Source: Certhia americana (Eukaryota > Chordata > Aves > Passeriformes > Certhiidae). From it: a stretch of 64,000 nt of DNA. Below are positions 1 to 12,700 of the stretch, piece by piece (positions within the stretch are counted from its first letter, which is position 1; every line of letters begins with the position of its first letter). Made by a program: the position numbers and the translations under genes. The notes beneath the pieces are model-generated. The model did no database searches, was not told the origin of the DNA, and worked only from the letters and a program-made list of their open reading frames with translations. The stretch lies in the NCBI GenBank assembly GCA_018697195.1, contig CM031878.1, forward strand, positions 33,273,818-33,337,817, given 5' to 3'.

Positions 1-637
1 CACTAGGCAGCTCTTGTGATTGCTGGTTATTCCATGCAGTCATACACATGGATAGGGCTTTTGTTCACAAGACAGGCAAGACTGCAAGACTAAATCTTTC
101 ACAGTAGTACACAGTTCTGTATTACTAGTGCAGTTACTTTACAGTCATATTACTGTTGCGTACTACTGTTGCAGTACTTTACAGGAAGTGAGTAAATATG
201 TTTTAATTGAGAGCAATGTAAATATGTTGCAGCTTTTCAAATTCAAAAAATTAGTATGTAAAGTAATAAGAGTATGTAAAAGTAAAAGCGTTTTATTTAT
301 ATTAAAGTGCCAATATAAAACACTGTTAAACCGAAGAAGAATCAGGGTAGAAGTAAAGTTTTATGAATATTAGTTCAGCTGTAAATGTCAAGATTAGTTT
401 TATTATTATAGATACGTATTTACACACCCTGTGATTTTTACCAACTTGTGTTGTCTTTCAGTCAGGTAGAATAGAAGTTTTTATTCATTAAGCTTCAAAT
501 GTATGAAATGGAGTGAAAATAATGAAATGGGGAATTTTTCATATTTAGCTGGTATTTTTGACACTTGGAATGCGTCACCTGGTAATGAAGACTTGGGATT
601 TTTATGCTGACATTTTTTTTTTTTTTTAATCTTCCAG
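1..637 (+). other. FOCAD intron (partial) before E1
   Basis: AT-rich intron sequence with no exon that I can see. A run of 15 T (613-627) serves as part of the polypyrimidine tract of the E1 acceptor. Confidence 0.6.
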
Positions 638-770
638 GCACGACCAGAAGTTGACTCACTGGAAGAGATAGACATGAATGATGATGAAGAGGATCAGGAG
701 GCAAATCTGTTTGTTCCGGGTTCTTCGTATATCAAGCTGTTGTCTCTAACACCAGCTGCTGTTTTAGGAG
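638..770 (+). CDS. FOCAD: FOCAD exon E1 (window numbering)
   Basis: The acceptor follows a T-rich tract (cttccag, ending 637) and the donor is gtataata. It starts in phase 0 and ends with one base of a split Gly-Ala codon pair. It encodes an acidic stretch, EEIDMNDDEEDQE, followed by LFVPGSSYIKLLSLTPAAV. The acidic linker precedes the conserved C-terminal domain. Earlier FOCAD exons must lie left of position 1. Confidence 0.9.
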
Positions 771-3700
771 GTATAATATATCCAATGTTTGAGGTCACTT
801 TGCAGTTATGGAATCACAGTGACAGTGCAGACCTGTGGCTCTTCTAGAACAGAGTGTCACATTAAAGTGTGATATCTTTTTTCGTTAATAAATGATGGGA
901 AAAAATTTAAAGTTAAAAATAAAGCCCACAACCCAATTCTCAAAAGATGGTGTGATAGAGGTCCTGGTGGTAATTTTCCCCCTGATGGTGGGTTAAAAAA
1001 TGTTTATAATTAAAAATTCTTTACCTATCCTAAACAGAAAGCCAGTTCCTTATTATTTACTTCAAGTACTCATTGTTTCATCACATTGTGACTTCAGTTG
1101 GAAGGACTGAACAGATGTTTCTAAAGGCAATTTAGTATTTTAGCCCAGGACAGATTGAAGTAAAATAAATTTTATATTTATTGCCTTGTAAACAGAGTAT
1201 TAATGGTATGAAAACAGTGCTTTACACAAAGTCTGCTTCATCTTGATTAAGATACCAGTGCTATGCTTAATGCATAATTGTAGTGATGCATGTTGATACT
1301 GAAGTACACTTCAACAGATGGTCTCTTTATTCTGAAACCTGTACAGTTGAATTACCTTCAGTATTTGAGATTTTTGCTGTTCACTTGATTACTTTCAGAA
1401 ATGCTCATTATCTTACAGTTAAAAGATTTGAGATACTGTGCCAGGACATAGAGATCGTTATTCCATTCTTTGTAGTATGCATGGGATCTTCATGTGTGAT
1501 TGCAGGCTGTAGTCATTGCTGTGAGACAGTAGGTGTTGCTTTGTAATATTTTCTCCCAGTGGGGGTTTCTAAAGAAATCCATTCGTCAGACTCTGCATGC
1601 ATTGATGTCTGGAGTGTACGCAGTCTGACCTAGAGAGTCCTCGCTTTGTGGGGGAGAATGACATAACCTAGTTCAATGAAAGAGAGTGATGTATCTTTAC
1701 AGAAAACTCAATCTATGTAATGAATGCTGAGATAGCCAACTTTCTAGGAAGTTGGGAAACCAAAATGAAATTTGAAGTGAACAGATGCTATTCAGAGATG
1801 CAACAAGCACAGACTGGTGTCAAAATAGTTGAATCCAAGCATTCACTGAGCTATTTCTCCTTCAGAGGTGTCTTCTAACATTGTTAGTTAACACAGAATC
1901 CAGAACACTTGAGCAAAAGTTTAGTGATCGGCTGCAGTGGTTGCTGAGAGTGAATTGCTTCCCCAAAAAGTATGAAACTGGATTAATGAGGCAGTGTCCA
2001 AGACAGGCCAAAAGCCACAGAGACTCTGTTCTATAGGAGCTAAATTGGTGTCATCTCATTTGCTGGAATTCTAGAGGTGCATGTTATTGAAATTAATAAT
2101 ATGTAACTAGTTACATGAAGCATTGGAAAGTGGAGCTTTAGGTAGTATTTTGTCTTAAACACTTTTAAAACTGGTTTGTCACATCAGTTTTCATATTGTG
2201 AATCATTCATTTTTTCATACGTGTTAGATTTATAGGCTGTCATAAGGGGTATGACAGCCTTATTTTTTTATTTTGATAGTTTTTCATTCCGGGTGCTTGA
2301 GACATTTCTCAAACCTGGTAGTCAGAGAATAAAAAATAATTCATAGAAAGAACTATAAGCTTAATATCATCGTTGTTGTTGTTAGTAACAGTGGTAGTAT
2401 CCTTACTGCAAAGGAGATGATGATAATGATAATAATGATAGTCACAATAATAATAATAATAATAATAATAATAGTATTGTTTATGTGATGCTAGTTATCT
2501 TTGTTTACCCTCAAATTGATTTCAGTCTTTGAAATACTGTATTTCTAGTATTTATTGCACATCTAGTTGTTTCACTAAATTTATCTAGATTTTGTAGTTT
2601 GAGTTATATTTGTCAGTCTAGAGCTTTGGCTCATCCCCTGCCTGAAGAATTGCTTCTGAATAGCTTATATTTATGTCTTCTGGCATAACCAGTGAATGCA
2701 GTAATATGACAGTGATAAGGGATCTGCATCAAACTGAATGGTTTCCAGCAGAGAAATAGCTCCCTCTTTCAGCAAATTTCTTTCCTACTGTAACCATCCT
2801 AAAGATAAAAGTTTTTATGGAAAGTCTAGAACAGGTAGGTGGATAGTGTTTTCATGTCGACAAATACCTATTCTTCCAACAAAACTGAAGTGTGGAGAGT
2901 TGAAGATAAAGAGTTTCTGTCTGTATCACTGCAGAGGAAATTGCTGACTGTATGGGTTTTGTTTGAAGGATATTGACATCACAGGTGGAGAAAAAAAATC
3001 CCAGGATACAGGTGCCCTTCCTGACAAGCTACAAAAATGTGATTTACACTCAGCTATGTGCGCTTCTGTCAACATGTGCAGTTGTTACTGTAACATTTAT
3101 AGCAGTCAAAGAAGGCAGTCAACAGTTCATGGAATAGTTTAGGCTGTATTTCTTTCCAACCTTAAACATACCTATGTCAGTTTTGAATAAAGTAGCTTTA
3201 TACTGGAACTTGCTCATATTTCTTGTTTTTAGCAAGTTCCCATGATTTTCAGCAATGTTGTTTCCAGCTTCATAGACACTACAGCTCAAGGAAAAAAATC
3301 CCCAGATGTAGATGTCCCTCCTTCCCATGCTACATCAGATTTAGACTGCTGCTCCACTATGAGGTGGAAAAGAAGTACTGGTGTCATTCTGGGCTTTTCA
3401 GGGTTAGTTTTGTCTCTCAATCATCAGCCTCTCACATTCCCTTTCCTCTTGCTTCATTGTACTGCACTTCATCAAGCATTTGAAGAGTTTGCAACATCAC
3501 TTGTGAAACAGGAGATGACCAACATGCCCCGTGCTGTGTATCATTCTGCCTTAAGAGGAACCACACGCTCAGACCAGGGGAAGACAGTGGCAGGTGTTCC
3601 AAATTTCTTGCTGAAAATGTATGAGAGGAACAAGCAACCAGGCATGACACCAGGTCTTGCAGGTAAGCTATGATTTCTTGAAGTAGACGAGTATGCATGT

Positions 3701-6700
3701 TTTGACCCAAAGATTTCTGTGAATCTGAAGGTCAATCAACTTAAGAAACTGTTTTATGCCCCTTAAATATTCTTGCAAATTCTTTTGAACTGTTGGCTTT
3801 ATTAAGTTAACCTTACTTTGCTTTGGGTTCTCCATTGACTCTGAGTGAGTGTTGGCATTGACCTTTCTGTTTCCCTTCCCTCCCGATCTTTCAGCTGGCA
3901 TGTTGCTGTGTTTCGACCTCCCAGTCCACATGGGCAAGGATGGCAAACCTATTAATCGATTTCTGGCCAGCAGGGGCCGCAATTTCCAGCAAATGTTGGT
4001 CGCCCTCATTCATGAGGTAAGTTGTTGCTGGCTCTTCTTTGCTTTTCAGAACTATTGCACCTCCTTCCCTGCTTTACTGTCTCTTTTGTTTACACTTATT
4101 GAATGTTGGTATCAGCTAGTGATGGCATGTATGAATGTATCATAATTAGCTGAAGTGAGGGACAGCTGGAATTATAGAATCATCAAGTCTGATCATCAGC
4201 CTGCCGATGTGGTCACCCACCCTCACTAACTTGAACTTAACATGTAAATACTTTTTTTTTAAAGTGTTCACTGCTGAAATGTCTCTTCTGACAATCACAA
4301 GAGCAAACAGATGACTTTTGTCTTTTTCTGCTTTGCAGACTGCTACACATGTATGCTAGATATACCTGTCATGTGTAACCAGGTGTAGGTGAATAGTAGG
4401 CCTGAACAATGATGGAGCTCTGTCGGGAAACAATATCTACACCTTCCTAAGACTTGACTTTTTTTCTGTCTCTTAAACGTTTCAGCTCCCTGGTTTGTGC
4501 CCCCAAAACTGTGCAGTTACCTTGGTGGTTTTAGAAAAATGGCATGAAATAAGCCCTCACTTAATCATTATGTAAAATAAAGTGCTTGTAATGAAGTCTG
4601 TCAGAGCATTTTGAATTATGGTACTTTTGAATATCAAAGTTCATCTTTGAAAATTTTGGACAACAGTAAAAAAAAAAAGTAAACAGTTTAACTGGATCCA
4701 GGGAAGTAAGTGTTCCTTTCTCTACTTCATGCCAGTGGGAGCAGACTTTAGCACAAGTGTGTTAAACTCTTTAAAAGTTTGTAAAATAATTCTAATACAG
4801 TTATTTTGTATTTCTGTAGGAGCTACTTACATGCATCTGAGGGGGTAATCTGTGTCCTGATTTTCTTTTGTGACTGTCGCCCAGATGTGAGGTGACATAT
4901 CTGAAGTTCTTCCATGATGCTACTAAAATCACTGATATCAAACACTCAGTTATGAAATAAGTATAGCAGAAGGTTTGAGTGGAAAGGTTGTTGGTGAGTT
5001 TTCTGTTTACAAACTGAAAGTGTGACACTAGAACACAGGTGTGTGCCATGGATAATCTATAGGGACCATGTTCTGATCCTGTAGTGCACCCACCTGACTC
5101 CCTCTGGGCTTTGCTCTCAGGTCCTGCTTCTGCATGTTCAATCTTTCTGGAGCAAGCAAACCAGTTTCCTCTCTAAAAAACCTGTCTGCAGCAGTTTGCC
5201 TGAAGTTTTCAGTCAAATGATATAAATGTGTGCCATGGTGAAGTTGGCAGCTTCTGGCTAGTACAGTCTTCTGGCTCCGTACCATCTCTGCGGCGCTTCC
5301 ATGTGCTAGCATACACTTCTGCTTTCCATATAATGTCTTATTTTGGTACTTCAGGACTGTAAAGGCACAAAAAATAATTATTGTGTCTTATGGCCACAGA
5401 CACACCACATGGATCCCAGAGGAAGTTAGGCCAGGTGTACAAAGGATAAAAACCAGTCTGCACCAGTTGGACCGATGTATAGGAATCGATCCCTGGCTCT
5501 GTATCATGAAGTCAGTGTCAATGGGATTATGAAGTACTTTGGATGTAAAAGTCTTCTCTCAAACTAGAAAAATTTTAAAAACTCACCCTTGAACACTGAT
5601 CTCAAGATATTTAACCATGTATGCAAATTTAATAGATGTTTTCCATCTTGACATCTTTTCTACTAAAGAATGAAAGCAGAAACTGGGATAATACTCCTCA
5701 TTATCACAGAAGTGTAAATGAATAATGTTTTCTAACTATTTGGAAGCTTCAGTGGAGAGCACCAGGGAAAGTCCACAGGGATATTTCATATGTCAGAGGA
5801 GCAGATTCAAATTAATGAGTTAAGAATGAAGCATGTATCCATAGTATCTGCACTGTATGTAATTGCTTCATTCAGAGAGAGATGAGTTGCATTAAGAGGT
5901 ACTGAAGAAAAACATGTTTAATTGCATTATCATGGAAGGCATGTATGAAAGTTTTATATCAGTGAAATTATAGTGGGATGAAGATCATTTCTAAATCAGT
6001 GTTTTTTGTTTTAAACACTTGTCTGTTGCCCTGAAGCACCAAATGAAATCCTGGTTAAAAAAGAATATTTGTGTGTACTAGCAGTGATTATAAAATCTGG
6101 CAGCATATTGAAAATTCACTTCCCTTGTGTGAACAAACTACCTTTATAGAAACACAACCTTAAAATGGGTTGCTGGACAAAACATGGCAGCTTCATTGTG
6201 GTAAATGTGGTGAACTGGATCAAGCTTGTGAACATGTAGAATGACTGGAGACACAAATATTTTACCAAGTCTCTCAGTACTTAACCAAGTTGATAGATTG
6301 AAGGTGTAGTAAAACTAAAAAAAGAAAAAAAAAAATCCAAATATGTTTATATTTTAAACCTAAACATAAAATATCTTCAGACAATGCTAACTGCATTGTT
6401 ACCCTTTCAGTGAAAATCTATAGAAACTATAAAATTTTATTAAAATTCAGTATTTCTGTTTTCAGTTTGTACTGCTTTAAGAGTCAGAGTTTTTTCTTGA
6501 GTTTTTCCCTTTGTACATAAAGACAGGATAGTCAGAAAAGAGTTTTTTTTGGACTTTGGCTCGATGAGAAGCAAGTCCCTGGACTCATCAAACTGAATTT
6601 CATGCTTTAATGTTTCTTTGGTCCTTAATGTTGTTCAGGGTAATAGAGTTTAATAGTAAAGACAGGGAGCCTAAGCTATAAAACTGACAAATTTATCAAA

Positions 6701-9700
6701 GAAGGTCGGGTTAGTAGGACCTAAGCCTATATTTTTCTTGCAGTCCTATAGGAATTACGTGCTTTTGCAAAGTCATCACTTCACAGTTCAACACATTACA
6801 CTAAGCATATGTTTTAGGGGTTTAAATTACCAGAATGACATTTTCTTTTTGTTATTGCTTTGACTCATTGTTTTGGGTGAGGGAAGAAATTGTAGGGTTA
6901 TCCTCATATTGATATTTTAAGTCAGGGGTATTCTGTTAATAAGAAATCTTAGAGTTGCCATTGAAGCATTGAGATCTTCATAAAACTGAATAAAATCTGA
7001 GGTTGATATAAACATCAAGAATTAGGTTTTGTCAACTGGGGCAAGGTGAGGGGCTTGAAAATACCAGTTTCATTTTTATGAGATTCTTTATGTGTAAAAC
7101 TGTGATGTCTGGTATTCTGCTACCAAAAAAAAGAGTTATATGATGTTTGTATGCAGAGGAAAGATTTTCTTCTTGTTGGAAAGTCTTTAAAACATAAATA
7201 TAACAAATGCCTGGGTTTAGCTGCCATTCAACTTGAACAGTAACAGCAGCAAAAAGATACTTTACTATTCAACCTTAATGGGCCATACTTATTCTATCAC
7301 CTGGGTGCTATTCTATCACTTGGTGCTGAGGAATTGGATGCATCTGTGATATCTATCAGCAGGATCAGATTAAGATACAAAAGGGTTTTTTTATGGTACT
7401 TGAGCAGGTATTTCGCAGGAAGAAGAAGTAAGATTCAGTACAAACTGTGGTATGTTTCAAATGCTGGCTGTATTGCTCTTTAATGGTCACTGATGAGCTG
7501 AAAGAGGAAGATCATCATTCCCCTAGAAATGGGGGTGTGCTGTTTGATTATTAAGCAGCGCTTGTCAGCCTCTCTCTGAGGGGACATGTAAGTTACTGTA
7601 GTCACAGCGGTCAGAAGTGTAGACCATGGGTTTTCTTTTTTCCTATGGCGGCCTGGAGCACACTGTACAAGAAATCCAAACATTGCCTGTGACTGTTTCA
7701 GTTTTTGCAAGTAATGCTTCATAGAAATTCATAGAAATAATTTCTTATCAGATTCACTTGATCTGTTGTGAAAATGATTGATGATGATAGTCACATGTGT
7801 TCACATCATGTACCATATATTTTGATGGCTCTGTTCATGTGTGTTTTAGATTAGTGTTACTAGGCTTTCCACTAGCTAAGTTCCACTAGTTCTTTTTTCC
7901 ACTAGAAAAAAGAACATCTTTTTGTTCTTTAGTGGAGGTGAAGAGGACAGTTCATCCTGCGTGTAAAAAGCAGAGGCAGACTGCTGTTGGCAAACCCGTG
8001 TGGTAGATGGTGGCTTTAGCACTCTGAACTTTTAAAATGTTTTTTTGTTGTTTTTTTTTTTTTAATGTTTTTTTTTAAAATGCAGAATGGTCTTGCCTTT
8101 GCATGTTTCTCAATATGCAAGTGCTTTCAATGTGTTGGAAATAGCACAAGTTAATTTTTCCTGCAAGCACAATTGCAAAGTTGAGTTGCAGAGATGATTT
8201 ATGCAGTATTATATGTTTCCCTACAAGCAATAATCATGTTAGGTATACTCATGGAAGAACCATTTCATGCATATTTTTAAGCATTTAATTAGATGTGCTG
8301 TGATGACGTGCATCTTTAAAAAGTAAAGTGAAAAGCTCCTTCTGTACTTTTCTTTCCTGGTTTGGTTTTAATGTAATCAAGATACTCAAGAATTTATTCA
8401 AACCTTGTATGTGAAGTACCTTAAGATGATAATTGGATTTTCTGGAGCAGAATTCATTGTAGTGTATTCTTCTGTGCCTAGATGGATGTAGTTCCAAATA
8501 TGAACTACTTTGTGCTGGTTTCAACTACTGAATTTACTGAGCATATTTAATTCAGTGATAAAACAGTATTCAGAAATTAAGTTTCTGACAGATTTTTGTT
8601 TTTCTTTTCCTCAGTCTACTGTGCCTTAGAGAAAGACAACATTTTTCTCGCAAAGAGATGTTAGGGGGTGGATTTGGAGCTATATGCATGCAAGTAGGTT
8701 AAAAAGAGCCTCTAAGCAGAATTTTAAAAAGGGGTTGTTTCGCTATTTCCTTGATACAGATATGTAGTGCTAGCCCTATTTATGAAATCACTGAGGTGGA
8801 ACTTTATAAGTCCCATATGTGAACAGGGCATTTAAATACATGCCATAACATTTCACTGACATAAAGGTATTGTTGCGAACACATACAGGAGTAGTTTCCT
8901 GTGGTTTCCTAGCATTACCTGTCTTGCATTTTGATCAACATGGCCTATGATTTTGTGTCTTTTCAGGCAGACATGTCCTTCTTAAGCATCAGTCGACAGG
9001 CTTAGGTTACTAGTTCCAGCCTCATGCCACTTCTTACTGTGTCAGATGTCAGGTTGCAGCTCTTCCTTAAAAACTGCTTGGCTGCTTGGTCTGGCCAAGT
9101 GATGCTCCTAAGAAAAACCATACATCAGCGTGGCAGTGTTCCACAAGCACTCATCCTTGGTTCTCAGTTCCCTTGAGCTTCATTCCCTGCACCTCACCAC
9201 CCAGCCAGTATTTTCTTATAAACTGTGTACTTAAAAACCAATCTGAACTTCACTTGTCACCTTTGCCTCTGGTTGCTAGTATTAATTACTCAACACTTGG
9301 TGTAGTTGATGTTGCCCTTGATATTCAGCAATAGATGACAAGTAACTGCTACTCGTTTCCTGTACTAAAATAGCAGGTTGCAGTACTACTTACATGAAAA
9401 CTTTCAGCGCTACGTCCAGTCGTTTTCAGTTGTAGATGAATTTTGAGTGTTCTTTGTTATGTGAAGATTTTCAGTTCCCTCTTTCCTTCCTCATATTCCA
9501 CATACATGCAAAATTTCTACTGCCATGAAGAAAGTTAATTAATGAAAAGCACCTCAGCAGTTCAAAAGTCATCAAACACATGCACAAATTTTAGATATTC
9601 CTGACAGACTATATCAGCTTGAAATGTCACAAGATGCCTAAAACTTTGTAATTAATTCCTGCATGAATGCCTGCAGTATTTCACAGGCCTGCTTTTGCTG

Positions 9701-12700
9701 TCTTTCACAAGTGTGGATTACATGGTGAACTTCACAAATCACTACAAGACCGGTTAAACCTGAATCACAGAATCATTTAGATTGGAGATGACCTCATTGG
9801 CGTCAGTCTTTGACCAGTCACCTTCTCAACTAGACCGTAACACTAAATGCCATATCCAGACATTTCTTGAATGCCTTCGGGGATGGTGAATACACTGCCT
9901 CCCTGGACAGTCCATTCCAAATACTTACATGAAGAAATTCCTCCTGATGTCCAGCCTGAATCTTCCCTGGCACAGCTTGTCCTGTCCTTAATTGTCTTGG
10001 AGAAAACAATCCCCAACTGGCTACACCCTCTTTTCAGGTGGTTGTAGAGAGCAAGAACGTCCCAGTGATCCTCCTCTTCTCCAGGCGACGTAGCCTCAGC
10101 TTCCTTAGCCAGTCCTCATAGGACTTGTGCTCCAGATGCTTCACCAGCTCTGCTGTCCTTCTCTGGACATGGTCCAGCACCTCAGTGTCCTTCCTGATGT
10201 GAGGCACTCAGAAATTGACAGGATTCAAGGTGTGGTGTCCCTTGTGCCAAGGATGGAGACAACCACTGCCCTGGTTCTGCTGGCCACACTATTGCTGGAC
10301 CAGGACAGGATGCCATTGGCCTTCTTGGCCACCTGGGCTCATGCTGGCTTATGTTTAGCTGCCTGTTGACCAGCGGAAATCTAAATAGTCTAATGCACAA
10401 GTCTAAAATAGTTTCAGAATAGAGGCAGAGGGGAAGACCGGACTTGCTGCAGATTCCTCAGGAACCCAAGGAAAGCAATTCTAACTGGAACCTTTACTGC
10501 CCATAAACGTTTGGAGGAATTGGAGGAATTAATGAGCAGAGATGAGAGGAGGTGTGAATATGATTTTAACTAGTGTTCATGAGTCATTATTAAGATGAGA
10601 TTTCCTTTTTTTACTACAGTTCATATTTGTATTGTCTGTGAGATGGATTATGTTATCTTTTTTGATTGACTTTCAGAGTATTTTTATTTGTCCTGGTGTA
10701 TTAGCACTTATTCACAAGTCTTTAAGCTTCACTGAAAGCAGTGGGCATGGAGCTTATGGACAGTCCTTTGTTAGTCCTTTGTTTTTTTGTTACAAAATCC
10801 AAGTGAGGAAAGAATACTTACTGCTTTACAGAGATCATTAGGGGTGTAAAAAAAATGTGAATAAGCAGGAAGACTCAGGAAAATAATAATACAAGGTCAG
10901 TTATTTGTCATGGTTAACAATTCTGCTTTTAGAAACATCTAAGATCTTCACAAACTGTGACAAAATATTTGCCAGTGCTGCTAAGTGTTGTGCTTATTGC
11001 CTCATACAGTTCCACTGTCTCTCTGGGATCAATTATTTGTTGCACTACCTGAAGCAACCACTTTTAACTAGCCTGGGTAATGAAGTTGAAAGTAACTTGG
11101 TGTGGGTAAAATCAGAAAGGGAATAAAGTACATGATCATTTTAGTTTCCTACAGTCATGTGTTATATCCTGTGAAAAAGAGTGAATGTTTGTCTGCAAAT
11201 CATAGAGAACATTGGTTCTGCATGTGTTAGACTTAATGTAACTGCTTCTAACCTTTCTGGTGTGTTGCACAGGTTAATATTCAGCCTTCTGAATGGCACC
11301 ACTCCATACTACTGCCACAGACCTGGTTAGGATTTATGAGTCGAACCTATAATGCAGTTCTGCAGGTAATTTCGAGGTATATAATATTGTGGATGTTAAC
11401 ATTTATCCAAGTGGTATGGGTTTTAATTTTACCAGCAAGAACACTCTTACAAGTTACAAAAAAGGAAAGCTTGAGGTGCTTAATTATAACATTTATAAAG
11501 AGGAAATAAAAATGTGTCTTCAGGTTCTGACAGCACAGTCTGGAATACTTTGTAGAAGTGCAGTGTCTATTTACAATTCAGGTCTGTGCAGATTTGTTCA
11601 TGTGTCAGCTTGCAGAATGTGTCAATTTTTAGAACTTCTGGAAGGCAAAATTTTAGCTAGAGATCTAACCTATTGCTTGTGTAGGAAGTTTGAAACAGTA
11701 GTACAACAAAGCAGAAGCTATCGAGGGATGATTCATTAAAAAGATTCATTCCCCTTAATCAGCATGTAATCCTGCTGCACTGTAAGAGTGCTCTTTCAAT
11801 TTTTTCAACCCTATCTAATGATTAAGAAATATCTTAAATTCTCGCTTTCATTAGGTTAGCTGACCTGGTATCTAGACCAATGTGGTATAATTTAATTTTC
11901 AACAGGAAAATGATCTAAAAAAGATTTAGACAATAGCTTCCTTCCAGAATGCTCTCTTTGTGCTACTAGAAGGGCTTATTTGTTTGTATTTCCAAGCCAC
12001 ATCAGCTGTTTTCAGCATGAACAGCTCAGGTTGCTGAATGAATTCTAGAAGCTTTGACTGCTCCTTGTTTTGCTGTGCAGCAAAACAAAAGCTTCTCTCA
12101 CATCTTCCAAACAATTTTTATCTTGACCGTCAACAAAATGCAAGATCCTAGACCAAGCCAGCCCCATTATGAAACAAGCAGCAGCTATTCAAATAGCAGG
12201 TTTAGTCTTGGGGGACATTGTTGCTTACATTTAATTGCTTTCCTCTTTTGCTGCCTTTCCAAGGCAAGATTTCACAAGAAGCTTAGCATGTACCAGATTT
12301 TTTTGTAAAGGATCTGTAGGATTTCTTGCCATTTTACAGGACAGGAGAGCCTATGTTTGTTGCTTCTTACTTAATTCTTACGCTTTTATAGTACATTTCA
12401 TCAGAGGTGGCCAAAAAAGACTACAGTATAAGATGAGTAGTCTGGATAGTACATAATTCAGTGCTTCTGAACTGCTGTGCCTTCATTCAAAGTCAATGTG
12501 TGTTGTATGTACTTCTTTAATCTCTGTGGAGGGTCATTGTTTTAGTGATGCCTGGATTTTCAAGATTCACTATGTTTTATTTCCAGGTTGGTATGTGCAC
12601 TCAAACTACAAGCACTCAATACGAGAAAAATCCAGCATATGTGCCTGTATTTTTTCCTTTTAGGCCATATAATCTGCTAAGGAGCAGTAATTGAAAATCT

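Larger units (their letters stand above)
771..3476 (+). other. FOCAD intron E1-E2
   Basis: 2.7 kb of AT-rich intron. It contains a trinucleotide microsatellite (2415-2474) and a perfect 11-bp hairpin (2234-2260), listed separately. No other exon, RNA gene or mobile element was recognised. Confidence 0.6.
4017..11272 (+). other. FOCAD intron E3-E4 (7.3 kb)
   Basis: The largest visible FOCAD intron. It holds a CR1 scrap near 4169, a hairpin cluster at 7868-7935, T-rich runs at 8041-8078 and a 0.6-kb antisense CR1 at 9762-10375. No exon was found; E3 ends and E4 begins at codon boundaries and join in frame. Confidence 0.6.

Noticed and set aside
3242..3476. Extension of the FOCAD E2 frame upstream
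   Set aside because: Sequence before 3477 is intron: a pyrimidine tract and AG precede 3477, and E1 joins E2 in frame only there.
10127..10400. Frames on both strands
   Set aside because: They lie within the antisense CR1 copy at 9762-10375.
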